A DNA stretch of 33,396 nt from Gallionellaceae bacterium (GCA_003151655.1 PLYB01000116.1:1-33396); one strand, 5' to 3'. Shown: positions 14,927 to 23,035, counted from the stretch's first letter. The notes: generated by a model from the letters alone, not told the origin. Made by a program: numbers and translations.

Positions 14927-15937
14927 TTAATATCTCCTCAGACATTCTTTTGCTTCGTTGATCAGGCGATGGCGATGTTCCGGATCGACCCAGCTATTTC
15001 GCGCAATACGCAATAAGTTAATCCCCATGTAGAATGGTGTTCTGCTGGTGATTGATTGAAAGGCGCTATCGCGGTTTGGAAAGTGGCAGGCATATTCCCA
15101 CAAGAAGTGACCGATGAACGGCTCGGCGGCATCTTTGTTGCCTGTTGCTCGCATGAAGAAATGCTTCAGCTCTCCGGCGATGCGGCCTGTGTCGAAAACA
15201 CGATCAGCGTATTGAGTTCTCTCCAGATCGAACGTGATTACTTTTAATCCTTCGCCGAACATAAAGTTTTCAGGGGTTGCGTCCCCGTGTACAAGCACTT
15301 TCTGATCCTCCCACATCCTCGGTTGATTTCTCCACTGGTCACGCAGCCAGTACAGTTCGTCTGCTTCAGCCCCTCCGATTGCCCTGATTTCACGCAATTT
15401 GCCTATCAGGCGATCCATATAATCGCAGACTTGGTGAAACTCGACTCCCTCGCCTACCGCCGTCCGGTTATGGAAGGTCGATAGGAAGTACGCGAGTGCG
15501 GTTAGTTTGTGGAAAAGTTTTCCATAGTAGCAATTCTGGATCGCCTCAAGTATTACTTCGCTGAGCAGCTCCCCCTCGCAACACTCAGTGACCAGAAGCG
15601 CATTCATGGAATGATTGCGCCCAAGCGGTCTGACGACATCGTGGGGATATCCCGTCAGCCCTGAATTTCGCATCATGCAAAGATTATTGAATTCACGCGT
15701 CAGGCGTGAGTTCGCTTTCACTGCGTCTTTCTTTCTTGATGAAAGAAAAAACTTGCCTATGACCTTTGTGCCGGTATCGCGATCTTCATACATGTACACA
15801 TCGTTTGAGGCATTGAGCTTAAAGACACGGTAAGTCGAATTACCAGAATAGCCGCTGATTTGCGGCAGAATGTCATGCTGAAGATAACCGTGCAGAGGGT
15901 CGTATTCCGATAGACGGCCTAAATAAGTTCCGTTCAT
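14927..15937 (-). CDS. APH-fold small-molecule kinase (phosphotransferase enzyme family)
   Basis: A 336-aa kinase-fold protein. The start at 15937 is preferred to an upstream frame extension to 15976 because of AGGA before it. Visible kinase elements are the nucleotide-binding lysine (KVIGKFF, K62), the catalytic HGDATPEN (H217, D219, N224) and the metal-binding DLE (D237) in place of the more usual DFD/DWE. The C-terminal part is helical (FYMGINLLRIARNSWVD). The family phosphorylates aminoglycosides, choline, sugars or LPS components. The true substrate is unknown, and the sequence alone does not make it a resistance gene. It is followed without a gap by a broken HAD phosphatase gene. Confidence 0.8.
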   Translation of the reverse strand: MNGTYLGRLSEYDPLHGYLQHDILPQISGYSGNSTYRVFKLNASNDVYMYEDRDTGTKVIGKFFLSSRKKDAVKANSRLTREFNNLCMMRNSGLTGYPHDVVRPLGRNHSMNALLVTECCEGELLSEVILEAIQNCYYGKLFHKLTALAYFLSTFHNRTAVGEGVEFHQVCDYMDRLIGKLREIRAIGGAEADELYWLRDQWRNQPRMWEDQKVLVHGDATPENFMFGEGLKVITFDLERTQYADRVFDTGRIAGELKHFFMRATGNKDAAEPFIGHFLWEYACHFPNRDSAFQSITSRTPFYMGINLLRIARNSWVDPEHRHRLINEAKECLRRY

Positions 15938-16044
15938 TGTTGATTTTCCTGAGACACATCCTTGTAACATTTGCACATATTGATCGTCACAAAACAGTAT
16001 TACCGTTCGTCACCGCACACGTGGCACTTTTTGCTCGCCGCTGT

Positions 16045-16062
16045 TATAGGACAAACACTGAT
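16045..16062 (+). promoter_or_regulatory. Shared motif, copy D (upstream of second 60-aa gene)
   Basis: TATAGGACAAACACTGAT, identical to copy A over 18 bases. It is oriented toward the 60-aa gene at 16274 but 211 nt away. Compared with copy B, about 130 extra nucleotides separate it from the conserved leader. Confidence 0.5.
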
Positions 16063-16207
16063 GCAATATTGCAGTATGGTCTTATCGCATATTAGGTAAA
16101 ACGCCTATGTTTTATTGTCACCGTATCGGCAAAATAACAACTCTGATTTTGAATCGAGAATCAATGCGGCTCAGACTGTTTAGGTTCTAATTACTTACGT
16201 GGTTACT

Positions 16208-16497
16208 GACTATTCTTTGTAAGCCACAAAATTGTATTCTGCACTTTTCAATAATCATATTTGAGGTGATGAAATGGCATCCTCCCGCAAAAACTATGTA
16301 ATCCTGAGTGAAGTTCTTAGAAAAATTGATATCGACGAAAACTACGAGCCAACGGATCACGAGCATAAAGTAGTAGTTTCATTACTAGAACGAGAGGAAG
16401 AAGAATGTTCATCTAACCGCTCAAAAAGTCGGAATCCCTCAAATTCAGAGTGGTAATGACAATGAGTCTTTATCTCAACAGTGAACAACCATTAACC
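16208..16497 (+). repeat. Duplicated module, copy 2
   Basis: Homologous to 5177-5463, 11 kb away and in the same orientation. It includes the leader GACTATTCTTTGTAAGCCACAAA, the ribosome site, the gene, and a 3' flank ending GTGAACAACCATTAA. The outer 3' arm of the leader hairpin is altered here. Confidence 0.75.
16274..16456 (+). CDS. Small conserved protein of unknown function, paralogue 2
   Basis: A 60-aa protein, 44/60 identical to the one at 5245-5427 and of exactly equal length. It has the same start MASSR and the same final Trp. Differences cluster in residues 42-58. A single Cys45 replaces Tyr. Ribosome site TTTGAGGTGATGAA. No membrane or signal segment. It is flanked by decayed genes, while the protein itself appears intact, which suggests it is kept by selection. 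Confidence 0.75.
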   Translation: MASSRKNYVILSEVLRKIDIDENYEPTDHEHKVVVSLLEREEEECSSNRSKSRNPSNSEW

Positions 16498-17001
16498 TAA
16501 CAAAAGATGAAATTCAGTCACTTGCTCATTACAAGAATTTAATAGAAAAACAGATATATCATGAAAAATATTTTGGACTACTTGAACAAAGCATGGTGAG
16601 TGCATCGACGCTGAAATTTCGGCAGGCACTGGCATTCCACTGGTACTTCTGCCCAGCATTTAACAGAGCTGATGGCAAGAGGGGTGATCATGACCTGCAA
16701 TGCTACTCGGTTTGAAGAAGGTAGGAAATCTGAGGTAATCATTAGCCGACTAGTCGGGCTTGGTCCAGTATTAAAGCCAGTGAAGAAAGCTAAGCCACAA
16801 TTGGAAATGTTGTAGTTCGAGTCGTCCATGCACTTCATGTTTGCAACAAGATCATCGCTAACGCCGTCAATTTTCGCGCCGAAAAACGAGGATTTGCTAC
16901 TGGTTACGAAACGGTGAACTGGAGTGCCAGCGAAGTGGAAGTTGACGCAACGCTGAACGCGTAACTCAAATTTCGACATTTAGGCTAAGGAGTAATGGGA
17001 A
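16498..17001. other. Unresolved stretch with competing partial frames
   Basis: About 500 bases where both strands hold partial open frames but none has a ribosome site or recognisable product. The longest is a minus-strand frame (16578-16979, 133 codons). On the plus strand, a 41-codon frame from 16690 and another (~55 codons) ending at 16963 together cover the same DNA with a frame change near 16800. It may be a frameshifted remnant of a plus-strand gene, but this could not be settled by eye. Confidence 0.35.
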
Positions 17002-17181
17002 TTGAATATTATTAACAAAACAGTTGTTGAGCGATTTGCAAATGAGCTTTCAGTTGTTGCAGGAGATGTAATGACAGCACGCGGAGAAGTCACATTCTGC
17101 TGGGTGGAAAGAAGTGGCGAGCGAGTTACTAATTTTACTGATATCGATACCGCCATGGAATTAGCAACGGAAAAGTTGTGA
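17002..17181 (+). CDS. 59-aa hypothetical protein, TTG start
   Basis: A frame starting (M)NIINKTVVERFANELSVVAG and ending MELATEKL. It is preceded by AAGGAG (16987-16992) at 9-nt spacing. The only in-frame start is TTG. Composition is that of a normal soluble protein with an alpha-beta pattern (EVTFCWVERSGERVTNFTDIDTAMELA). It overlaps a minus-strand frame of 71 codons that looks like its shadow. Not recognised. Confidence 0.45.
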   Translation: MNIINKTVVERFANELSVVAGDVMTARGEVTFCWVERSGERVTNFTDIDTAMELATEKL

Positions 17182-17826
17182 TACAGCCCAAGCATATACC
17201 AATCAAATGGTATAGAACGGTCATTCTTTCGTCAATCGCCAAAAATCTTTAATGGTATCGGCTTGGTGAGCAACTATTCCGAACTACGCAAAGAAGTCGT
17301 TACTGTCAAATGTATGGTGTGGCAAGTGCGGGCATGAGGTCACGATCACTAGCCTTTCCTGCACGTAATTAATGTCCGTTCGTGGATTACTTTTGAACCA
17401 TTTTTGCAAAGGTACAAGCAACCCTTCGGCAAGAGGCTTGCTGTTCAGAACCGTCGATATTGATTTCAGCTTTATTGGCGGGTATTATTAAAATTCGGAG
17501 GGCAGCTCGATTGCTGCCTTAAAGTTTGTTCCGCTACCTATGTGGATTATACCGTTACAGTTCCTCATAACGATCTGTCGTATAAATTGGAAAGCGTGAT
17601 CCATGGGGAATGAGGGGTTCATGTTCGACCATATTCTCGTCCATTACTTCCTTTGAGGATGGTTCAGTCGAGTGGCGTTGTAATGCTTGTGGGACACTAA
17701 TGGGACGGAGGAAAATCTGAATTAATTCAGTCTCAATTCCCCATAGCTTTTTTAGTGGCAATAAAACAAGGAGTTCCCAGTGCCCAGCTTCGTCCATTAT
17801 GGTGCACCATATTTAGCATCAAGATC
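17182..17826. other. Gene-poor stretch before the integrase remnant
   Basis: About 640 bases with no secure gene. A perfect hairpin, TATACCA-ATCAAA-TGGTATA, lies at 17195-17214, shortly after the 59-aa gene. Another, GGCAGC-TCGATT-GCTGCC, lies near 17502-17519. A plus-strand fragment near 17310-17368 reads VWCGKCGHEVTI, which resembles a zinc ribbon, with no start. A minus-strand 80-codon frame (17555-17797) has no ribosome site and no recognisable family. Probably decayed accessory DNA. Confidence 0.4.
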
Positions 17827-17860
17827 AATCGCTTAGCGTTAACGCGCTAGGCGATTTTTA
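17827..17860 (+). terminator. Rho-independent terminator-like hairpin
   Basis: AATCGCTTAGCG-TTAACG-CGCTAGGCGATT is a 12-bp stem with one G-T pair, followed by TTTATTTT on the plus strand. It overlaps the stop of the integrase fragment on the minus strand, so it may be the shared end of two convergent units. Confidence 0.75.
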
Positions 17861-18000
17861 TTTTCAACAAAGTCATTGCGGGACTCGCTTCCGCATACGC
17901 GGTTGGCGGCATCAAGCAGCTCTTCAAACTCGGGGGCAGAGTAGTGCGATGTAATGTCACCGTTCTTATGCCCAAGCAGGACTTTCCTTATACAGGAGAC
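17839..18000 (-). pseudogene. C-terminal fragment of a tyrosine recombinase (phage-type integrase)
   Basis: The minus strand reads RKVLLGHKNGDITSHYSAPEFEELLDAANRVCG, then a short tail and stop. LGHKNGDITSHY is the end of the integrase catalytic core, with the conserved LGH and the nucleophilic Tyr (in HYS). A stop codon directly precedes the fragment and no N-terminal part with the other catalytic Arg/His residues is found upstream. Only about 53 codons of a ~300-400-aa enzyme remain, marking past insertion of a mobile element. No attachment site or tRNA gene was seen. Confidence 0.8.
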
Positions 18001-18241
18001 TTAAAACCAATCCAGTCTGGTAGACTTATCCACAGTTGAGTAGTTAAATACTCAGCAAAACGTCTGGTCAAAATTCAACGCGCACAGGTAGTCTGTTTTA
18101 AACGCACCAACAATGCATAACGACTGGCTGAACCTAAACTAACAACGGACATTTCTGAACTGGCAAAAAGTAATTGGTAGAATTAAATAATTCCCGTTTA
18201 AAAAATGTATTGATTTCACAACGGTAAAGAATCGATACCCA

Positions 18242-19519
18242 ATGAAAGATAAAAGCAAAGTTCTTCCTCACTACCTCAAACCTGAGGAGTTACGTGTTGG
18301 CATATTTGTCGAGCTTGATTTAGCTTGGTTTAAACACAATTTCGCACTTAGCTCTTTCAAAATACACAGTGAGTCTCAGCTGCGTGAAGTACTCGCCTTA
18401 AAGCTTACTCGTTATCGTTACGATCCAGAGCGTAGCGATGCACCCGTAGAACAACCAAGCCTGAAAACTGCTGAATCTGTACCGGTCGAGCCCATGATCA
18501 TTGATGATCCAGTCTTACAGCGGGAGTTGCAACGCAAAATATTTCTGGCGCAGCGAGAAATAAAAATTATTGCGGTCGAAAAAGCTTTTACTCATGCAAC
18601 AAGTGTAATGAAAAACCTCAATCGCAATCTTCTTTCAAAACCGAACGAAACACTAGGACAAATGGGGACTTTTGTGGGCGAGATGGTCTCGAATTTTCTT
18701 GAGGGCCTTGAAATAACATTGCATGTTATGGACGAGAAAGTGGGAGGAGAAGATGTCTACTATCACTCGTTGAATGTGACGATACTTGCCATGATACTAG
18801 CCAAGGAACTTGGTTTCTCATCTGAAATGGCACACGAACTAGGCATCGGTGCAATGATTCACGATATTGGCTTAACGAAAATTCCGGAACGAGTGTCGAA
18901 CAAGGATGTGAGCGAATGTACCATTGCAGAGCGTAACTGGCGTGCTACACATGTAGCGCTTGGCATCGAAATAGGGCGCGATGCGGGAGTCTCTACGGAA
19001 GCATTGGCGATAATAGCCCAGCATCATGAATTAGCAGATGGCAGTGGATACCCGAACGGTTTGAAAGAAGCTGAAATGACACCTGCGGCCCGCTTGGTTT
19101 CGCTTGTCAATTATTATGACAATCTTTGCAATCCGAACGACATATCCAAGGCGGTAACTCCGCACGAGGCATTGTCTTTAATGTTTGCGCAACGCCGCAG
19201 CAAATTTGAGGCACGATCGCTAGCTCTCCTGATTCACAAATTGGGGGTTTATCCCCCCGGATCAATTGTGCAATTATCCAATGAGATGGTCGCCAGCGTA
19301 ATTTCTGTGAATCCAAAAAGATCGTTGCGTCCGTGTGTGATGGTCTACGACCCAAAAGTATCGAAAGAAAAGGCAATTGTGCTTGATCTGGAACTGGAAA
19401 CCGGAATTAGTATTTCAAAGGCTATTCGGCCTACGGCACTGCCGCCGAAGGTGCTTGCCTATCTCTGCCCGCGTAAACGGGTGACCTATTTTTTTGACAT
19501 TCTGGAGGGGCATAAGTGA
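18242..19519 (+). CDS. HD-GYP cyclic-di-GMP phosphodiesterase with DUF3391 N-terminus
   Basis: A 425-aa cytoplasmic enzyme expected to hydrolyse cyclic di-GMP to GMP. Residues ~10-65 (YLKPEELRVGIFVELDLAWF...) form the DUF3391 domain common in front of HD-GYP. The catalytic domain (about 140-340) has H175, HD at 207-208 (MIHDIG), H237, HH at 261-262, and DGSGYP (266-271), which is the GYP motif. The metal-binding set appears complete. No membrane segment. It overlaps the following GGDEF-EAL gene by four bases, so the two are translationally coupled. Confidence 0.92.
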   Translation: MKDKSKVLPHYLKPEELRVGIFVELDLAWFKHNFALSSFKIHSESQLREVLALKLTRYRYDPERSDAPVEQPSLKTAESVPVEPMIIDDPVLQRELQRKIFLAQREIKIIAVEKAFTHATSVMKNLNRNLLSKPNETLGQMGTFVGEMVSNFLEGLEITLHVMDEKVGGEDVYYHSLNVTILAMILAKELGFSSEMAHELGIGAMIHDIGLTKIPERVSNKDVSECTIAERNWRATHVALGIEIGRDAGVSTEALAIIAQHHELADGSGYPNGLKEAEMTPAARLVSLVNYYDNLCNPNDISKAVTPHEALSLMFAQRRSKFEARSLALLIHKLGVYPPGSIVQLSNEMVASVISVNPKRSLRPCVMVYDPKVSKEKAIVLDLELETGISISKAIRPTALPPKVLAYLCPRKRVTYFFDILEGHK

Positions 19520-21927
19520 ATACCTCCAACCTTTTATTGGATGCATCGAAGGAGATTCTTATCCTTGTCGACCTGAAGACGCTAAAAATAATTGATGTCA
19601 ACCGTGAAACATCAGAATTGTTAGGCTATACCATTAGCTCATTAATTGGCCTACCTATTGGTGAAATCGAATGCGCACTGTCAGATTTGTTTTTCTGGGA
19701 TGAGGTAAATCGCTTGGGATACAGCGACGAGACAGAAGGCGCTTACCGCTGCGCAGACGGAAATATTATTGAGGTAACGAAAACAGCTCACCGTGTCTCG
19801 AATTCGGATAGTCTGTTCGTTGTGAGGGCGAATTCAGTTACGCAACGGAAGCAGGTTGAGGCTGAGCTGATAGAAATGAGCTCGTGCCTGAGCGCAACAT
19901 TGGAAGCAACCGCAGAGGGCATTCTTCTTATTGATAGGAATAATGTGATTCTGAACATGAATCACCGCTTTTCACAAATGTGGGGGCTGCCAAAATCTTT
20001 GCTGGACAGCCGCGACGATGCAGGCATTTTTGCATATATGACCGGACAGATCAGGCCAGCATCCGATGGCATTCCGATATCGCCGTTGCACATGAAAGAC
20101 GCAGATGATGGAACTTCCAATACGTTTCATCTTAATGATGAACGTGTTTTTGAGCTGACATCTTTCTCTGCGCGCTCGGGGGAGCAGATTATTGGGCGAG
20201 TACACTCTTATCGTGACATTACTGATCTCAAGCATATCGAAGAGCAGCTTCGTATTGCAGCAACCGTCTTTGAATCAAATGAGGGCATGCTTGTCACCGA
20301 TGCAAATCAGGTGATAATTCGAGGAAATCGAGCATTTACCTTGATCTCAGGATATACCACTGAAGAAGTAATTGGCAAAACCCAGAGTATGTTCAACTCT
20401 GGTCGTCAGGATGACAAATTTTTTTCGCGCATGTGGGAAACAATTAGGAATACGGGTAGCTGGCAGGGAGAAGTATGGAACCGACGCAAGAGTGGTGAAA
20501 TATTTCCTGAGTTTCTCACTATCACCGCTGTAAAAGATCCAAGCGGTATAGTCACAAATTATGTAACTACATTTCAAGACATCACAAAGAGCAAGGCGGC
20601 GGAAGACGAAATTAAGAATCTGGCTTTCAATGATCCTCTTACTCACCTACCCAACAGGCGGCTTCTTACAGATCGACTTCAGCAAGCAATTTCTTCATGT
20701 ATACGAACTGGCAAAGAGGCCGCGCTGCTGTTTATTGACCTGGACAATTTCAAGACACTCAACGACACATTGGGTCATGACATCGGGGATTTATTGCTAC
20801 AGCAAGTTGCACAACGTTTAGGAACATGCGTGCGAGAAGTGGACACCGTAGCCCGTTTGGGCGGCGACGAGTTTGTGGTAATTCTTGAGGATCTGAGTGG
20901 ACTGACGATTGAAGCTGCCGCGCAGACAAAAGTCGTCGGTGAAAAAATTCTTTCAACATTAAATCTTCCTTATCAACTTTCCAAACATGAATGCCACAAC
21001 ACTCCCAGTATTGGTGTTACCTTGTTTAATGGTGATAATGTTGCGATTGACGAGCTCTTTAAGCAGGCAGATATCGCCATGTATCAGGCAAAAAAAGCTG
21101 GGCGTAATAGTCTGCGTTTTTTTGATCCACAAATGCAAGAGTCCATCAACGCACGGGTAACACTCGAAAAGGAATTACTTCAAGCGCTTGCTAATCAGCA
21201 ATTTTGCCTGCACTACCAAATTCAAGTGGACAGCTCAAGTCGCCCATTGGGAGCAGAGGTGTTGATTCGCTGGCACCACCCCGAGCGCGGGATGGTTTAT
21301 CCAGATCAATTCATTCCGTTGGCGGAAGAATCTGGACTGATATTACCTATCGGGAAGTGGGTAATAGAAACGGCTTGTGCCCAACTCAAGGCATGGCAGC
21401 ATGATGTGCTTACGCGTGACCTTTCCCTGTCGGTTAACGTGAGTGCAATGCAATTTAGCCAAGCTGATTTCGTAGCTCAGATACAGGCATCATTGCAACA
21501 ATATGCAATCAATCCAAAGCTGCTAAAGCTGGAACTGACTGAAAGCATGCTGTTAGACAATGTAGAGGTAATGATTGTCACCATGGGAGCCTTGCACGAA
21601 ATCAACGTCCAGTTTTCGCTGGACGACTTCGGCACTGGATATTCTTCCTTGCAATATCTCAAACGTCTGCCACTCGATCAGCTAAAAATTGATCAATCGT
21701 TTGTCCGGGATATTGTATCGGATAGCAGCGACTACGCGATTGTGCGTACTATTATCGCCATGGCAAAAAGTTTGAATCTCAGTACTATTGCTGAGGGCGT
21801 AGAAACGGAGGCGCAGCGTGAGCTTTTGCTTAGTCATGACTGCACTCAATTTCAAGGATATCTATTTAGCAGGCCAATTCCAATTGATCAATTCGAACTA
21901 TTGTTGAAGCAGACGGGACGTGTGTGA
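19516..21927 (+). CDS. PAS-PAS-PAS-GGDEF-EAL cyclic-di-GMP signalling protein
   Basis: An 803-aa soluble sensor. GTG start at 19516 overlaps the previous stop, with GGAGGGG upstream. Three PAS-like sensor domains cover ~1-112, ~122-245 and ~246-360. The GGDEF domain (365-535) has an intact GGDEF at 449-453 and an inhibitory I-site RxxD at 440-443, so diguanylate cyclase activity with product feedback is possible. The EAL domain (550-800) has EVLIRW (581-586) for EAL, TES (675-677), DDFGTGYSSL (703-712), LKID with K724, and AEGVE (759-763); phosphodiesterase residues look intact. Coupled to an HD-GYP enzyme, the locus can probably both make and degrade the messenger. The signal sensed is unknown. 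Confidence 0.93.
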   Translation: MNTSNLLLDASKEILILVDLKTLKIIDVNRETSELLGYTISSLIGLPIGEIECALSDLFFWDEVNRLGYSDETEGAYRCADGNIIEVTKTAHRVSNSDSLFVVRANSVTQRKQVEAELIEMSSCLSATLEATAEGILLIDRNNVILNMNHRFSQMWGLPKSLLDSRDDAGIFAYMTGQIRPASDGIPISPLHMKDADDGTSNTFHLNDERVFELTSFSARSGEQIIGRVHSYRDITDLKHIEEQLRIAATVFESNEGMLVTDANQVIIRGNRAFTLISGYTTEEVIGKTQSMFNSGRQDDKFFSRMWETIRNTGSWQGEVWNRRKSGEIFPEFLTITAVKDPSGIVTNYVTTFQDITKSKAAEDEIKNLAFNDPLTHLPNRRLLTDRLQQAISSCIRTGKEAALLFIDLDNFKTLNDTLGHDIGDLLLQQVAQRLGTCVREVDTVARLGGDEFVVILEDLSGLTIEAAAQTKVVGEKILSTLNLPYQLSKHECHNTPSIGVTLFNGDNVAIDELFKQADIAMYQAKKAGRNSLRFFDPQMQESINARVTLEKELLQALANQQFCLHYQIQVDSSSRPLGAEVLIRWHHPERGMVYPDQFIPLAEESGLILPIGKWVIETACAQLKAWQHDVLTRDLSLSVNVSAMQFSQADFVAQIQASLQQYAINPKLLKLELTESMLLDNVEVMIVTMGALHEINVQFSLDDFGTGYSSLQYLKRLPLDQLKIDQSFVRDIVSDSSDYAIVRTIIAMAKSLNLSTIAEGVETEAQRELLLSHDCTQFQGYLFSRPIPIDQFELLLKQTGRV

Positions 21928-22065
21928 TAGTTAAATTCGAGAGCGGCAACATTAAAACAATCCGATTTCATATTAGAAATAAGCCTTTTAATTTCAAGTC
22001 GAAAAGATAAAACTGGCCACGCTAACGCAGACATTGAGAATATCTCTGCAATGCGCCCATCTGAC

Positions 22066-22093
22066 ATAAAAAACCGGCAGTTTTACCCGCCGG
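22066..22093 (-). terminator. Intrinsic terminator of the flagellin gene
   Basis: On the minus strand: CCGGC-GGGTAAAACT-GCCGG followed by TTTTTT, 24 nt after the flagellin stop. Typical stem and U-tract. Confidence 0.85.
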
Positions 22094-22117
22094 CCGAGTC
22101 AGCCTTTGATGCTAGCC

Positions 22118-22930
22118 TTAACGCAACAGTACCATCACACTGTTAGGTGACTGGTTCGCCTGAGCCAACATCGCCGTACCTGCTTGTTGCAGAATTTGAG
22201 CACGGGTCAAGCTGGCGGTTTCTGCAGCGTAGTCGGTATCCATGATGCGGCTGCGTGCGGCTGTTTGGTTTTCCGACGCGATCTGTACGTTATTGATCAC
22301 CGACTCGAAACGTGACTGTACCGAACCAAACAAGGCTCGCATCGAAGCCACGTTGGAGATATCTGTATCCAACTTGGATATTTCTGCCTGAGCGGATGCC
22401 GATGAATCCCCCAGCGAGACGGATGTTGGTGCAATCGCAGCAGGTGTGGACACCGTGAAGCTATCAACCCCTGCATTACTATTCGCGCCGATTTGAAACA
22501 CTTGGTTAACCGGTTGCGCCAACAGCTTAATATTGTTGAATGCAGTAGACGCAATAACGCGTTGATTTTCAGCATTGAGCTGGGTGAATTCGGAATTGAT
22601 TGAGGCTATATCAGCGTTAGATGTCGCGTTTGCGCCTTGTACGGCTAGTTCACGCATCCGCGCCATGTTGCTTTGAATGGCACCCAATGCGCCTTCGGCC
22701 GTTTGAGCGAGTGAAATCCCGTCGCTGGCATTACGTGCAGATTGGTCTAAGCCGCGAACTTGGCTTTCCATGCGGGAGGCAATCGCCATGCCCGCTGCGT
22801 CGTCTTTGGCGCTGTTGACACGCATACCCGAAGATAAGCGTTGCAATGAAGTATGCAAAGCACCCTGAGTAGAATTCAAGTTGCGCTGCGCATTCAAGGA
22901 CGCCAGATTGGTATTAATGGTTGAAGGCAT
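22118..22930 (-). CDS. fliC: Flagellin, short form
   Basis: A 270-aa filament subunit. The conserved D0/D1 N-terminus (INTNLASLNAQRNL...LQRLSSGMRVNSAKDDAAGMAIA) and C-terminus (DYAAETASLTRAQILQQAGTAMLAQANQSPNSVMVLLR) are complete. The variable D2/D3 centre is almost absent, giving a minimal flagellin as seen in many freshwater betaproteobacteria. The protein is exported by the flagellar type III apparatus without a signal peptide. A match to the sigma-28 promoter lies 150 nt upstream, the leader is duplicated, and a tight terminator follows. No other flagellar gene is in the window. Confidence 0.96.
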   Translation of the reverse strand: MPSTINTNLASLNAQRNLNSTQGALHTSLQRLSSGMRVNSAKDDAAGMAIASRMESQVRGLDQSARNASDGISLAQTAEGALGAIQSNMARMRELAVQGANATSNADIASINSEFTQLNAENQRVIASTAFNNIKLLAQPVNQVFQIGANSNAGVDSFTVSTPAAIAPTSVSLGDSSASAQAEISKLDTDISNVASMRALFGSVQSRFESVINNVQIASENQTAARSRIMDTDYAAETASLTRAQILQQAGTAMLAQANQSPNSVMVLLR

Positions 22931-22935
22931 TTTTT

Positions 22936-23035
22936 ATTCTCCTTGTGACTAGATATTAGATATCTGGCTTAATCGCCATAATTTGATTCTCCTTTTTGAC
23001 TCGTTAGATATCCGGCTTGATTGCCGTATATTTCG
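22936..23035 (-). repeat. Tandem ~50-bp duplication in the flagellin leader
   Basis: Two adjacent similar units of about 50 bp start at 22936 and 22986. Shared parts are ATTCTCCTT, GACT.G, TTAGATATC.GGCTT.AT.GCC.TA and ATTT as read on the plus strand. Each carries an AAGGAGAAT ribosome site on the minus strand. The proximal one serves flagellin; the distal one precedes a 7-codon frame. Confidence 0.75.
22956..22979 (-). other. Possible 7-codon upstream ORF (leader peptide MAIKPDI)
   Basis: In the duplicated leader, AAGGAG at 22989-22994 is followed at 9-10 nt by ATG GCG ATT AAG CCA GAT ATC TAA, ending 25 nt before the flagellin start. It arose from the leader duplication. Its ribosome site is as good as that of flagellin, so it may be translated and could affect flagellin expression. 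No evidence beyond sequence. Confidence 0.35.

Noticed and set aside
14706..14945. 79-codon minus-strand frame overlapping the kinase end
   Set aside because: Its start lies inside the kinase gene. The GAGGAG there better serves the GTG of the HAD stub in another frame, and its product looks random.
14927..15937. Reading the kinase as an aminoglycoside-resistance gene
   Set aside because: Only the general APH fold is visible. The DLE metal motif and former HAD partner point to metabolite phosphorylation, and no resistance-type signature was recognised.
14736..16062. 1.3-kb element carrying the kinase gene between inverted motif copies C and D
   Set aside because: Same reasoning as for the MITE idea: no target duplication was seen, and each copy points outward to its own downstream gene.
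16578..16979. 133-codon minus-strand frame
   Set aside because: No ribosome site, shadow-like composition and no recognisable family. The plus strand has competing partial frames over the same DNA, so no gene is called.
17310..17368. VWCGKCGHEVTI zinc-ribbon-like fragment on the plus strand
   Set aside because: Too short, no start codon and a nearby stop; it may be a transposase or regulator remnant but cannot be assigned.
17555..17797. 80-codon minus-strand frame before the integrase relic
   Set aside because: No ribosome site, no family resemblance, and it lies in a patch of decayed DNA; not enough support.
18026..18034. TTATCCACA, a perfect DnaA box, next to the integrase relic
   Set aside because: A single 9-mer with no cluster or AT-rich unwinding region. 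A second exact copy lies inside a coding sequence near 27048, so chance is sufficient.
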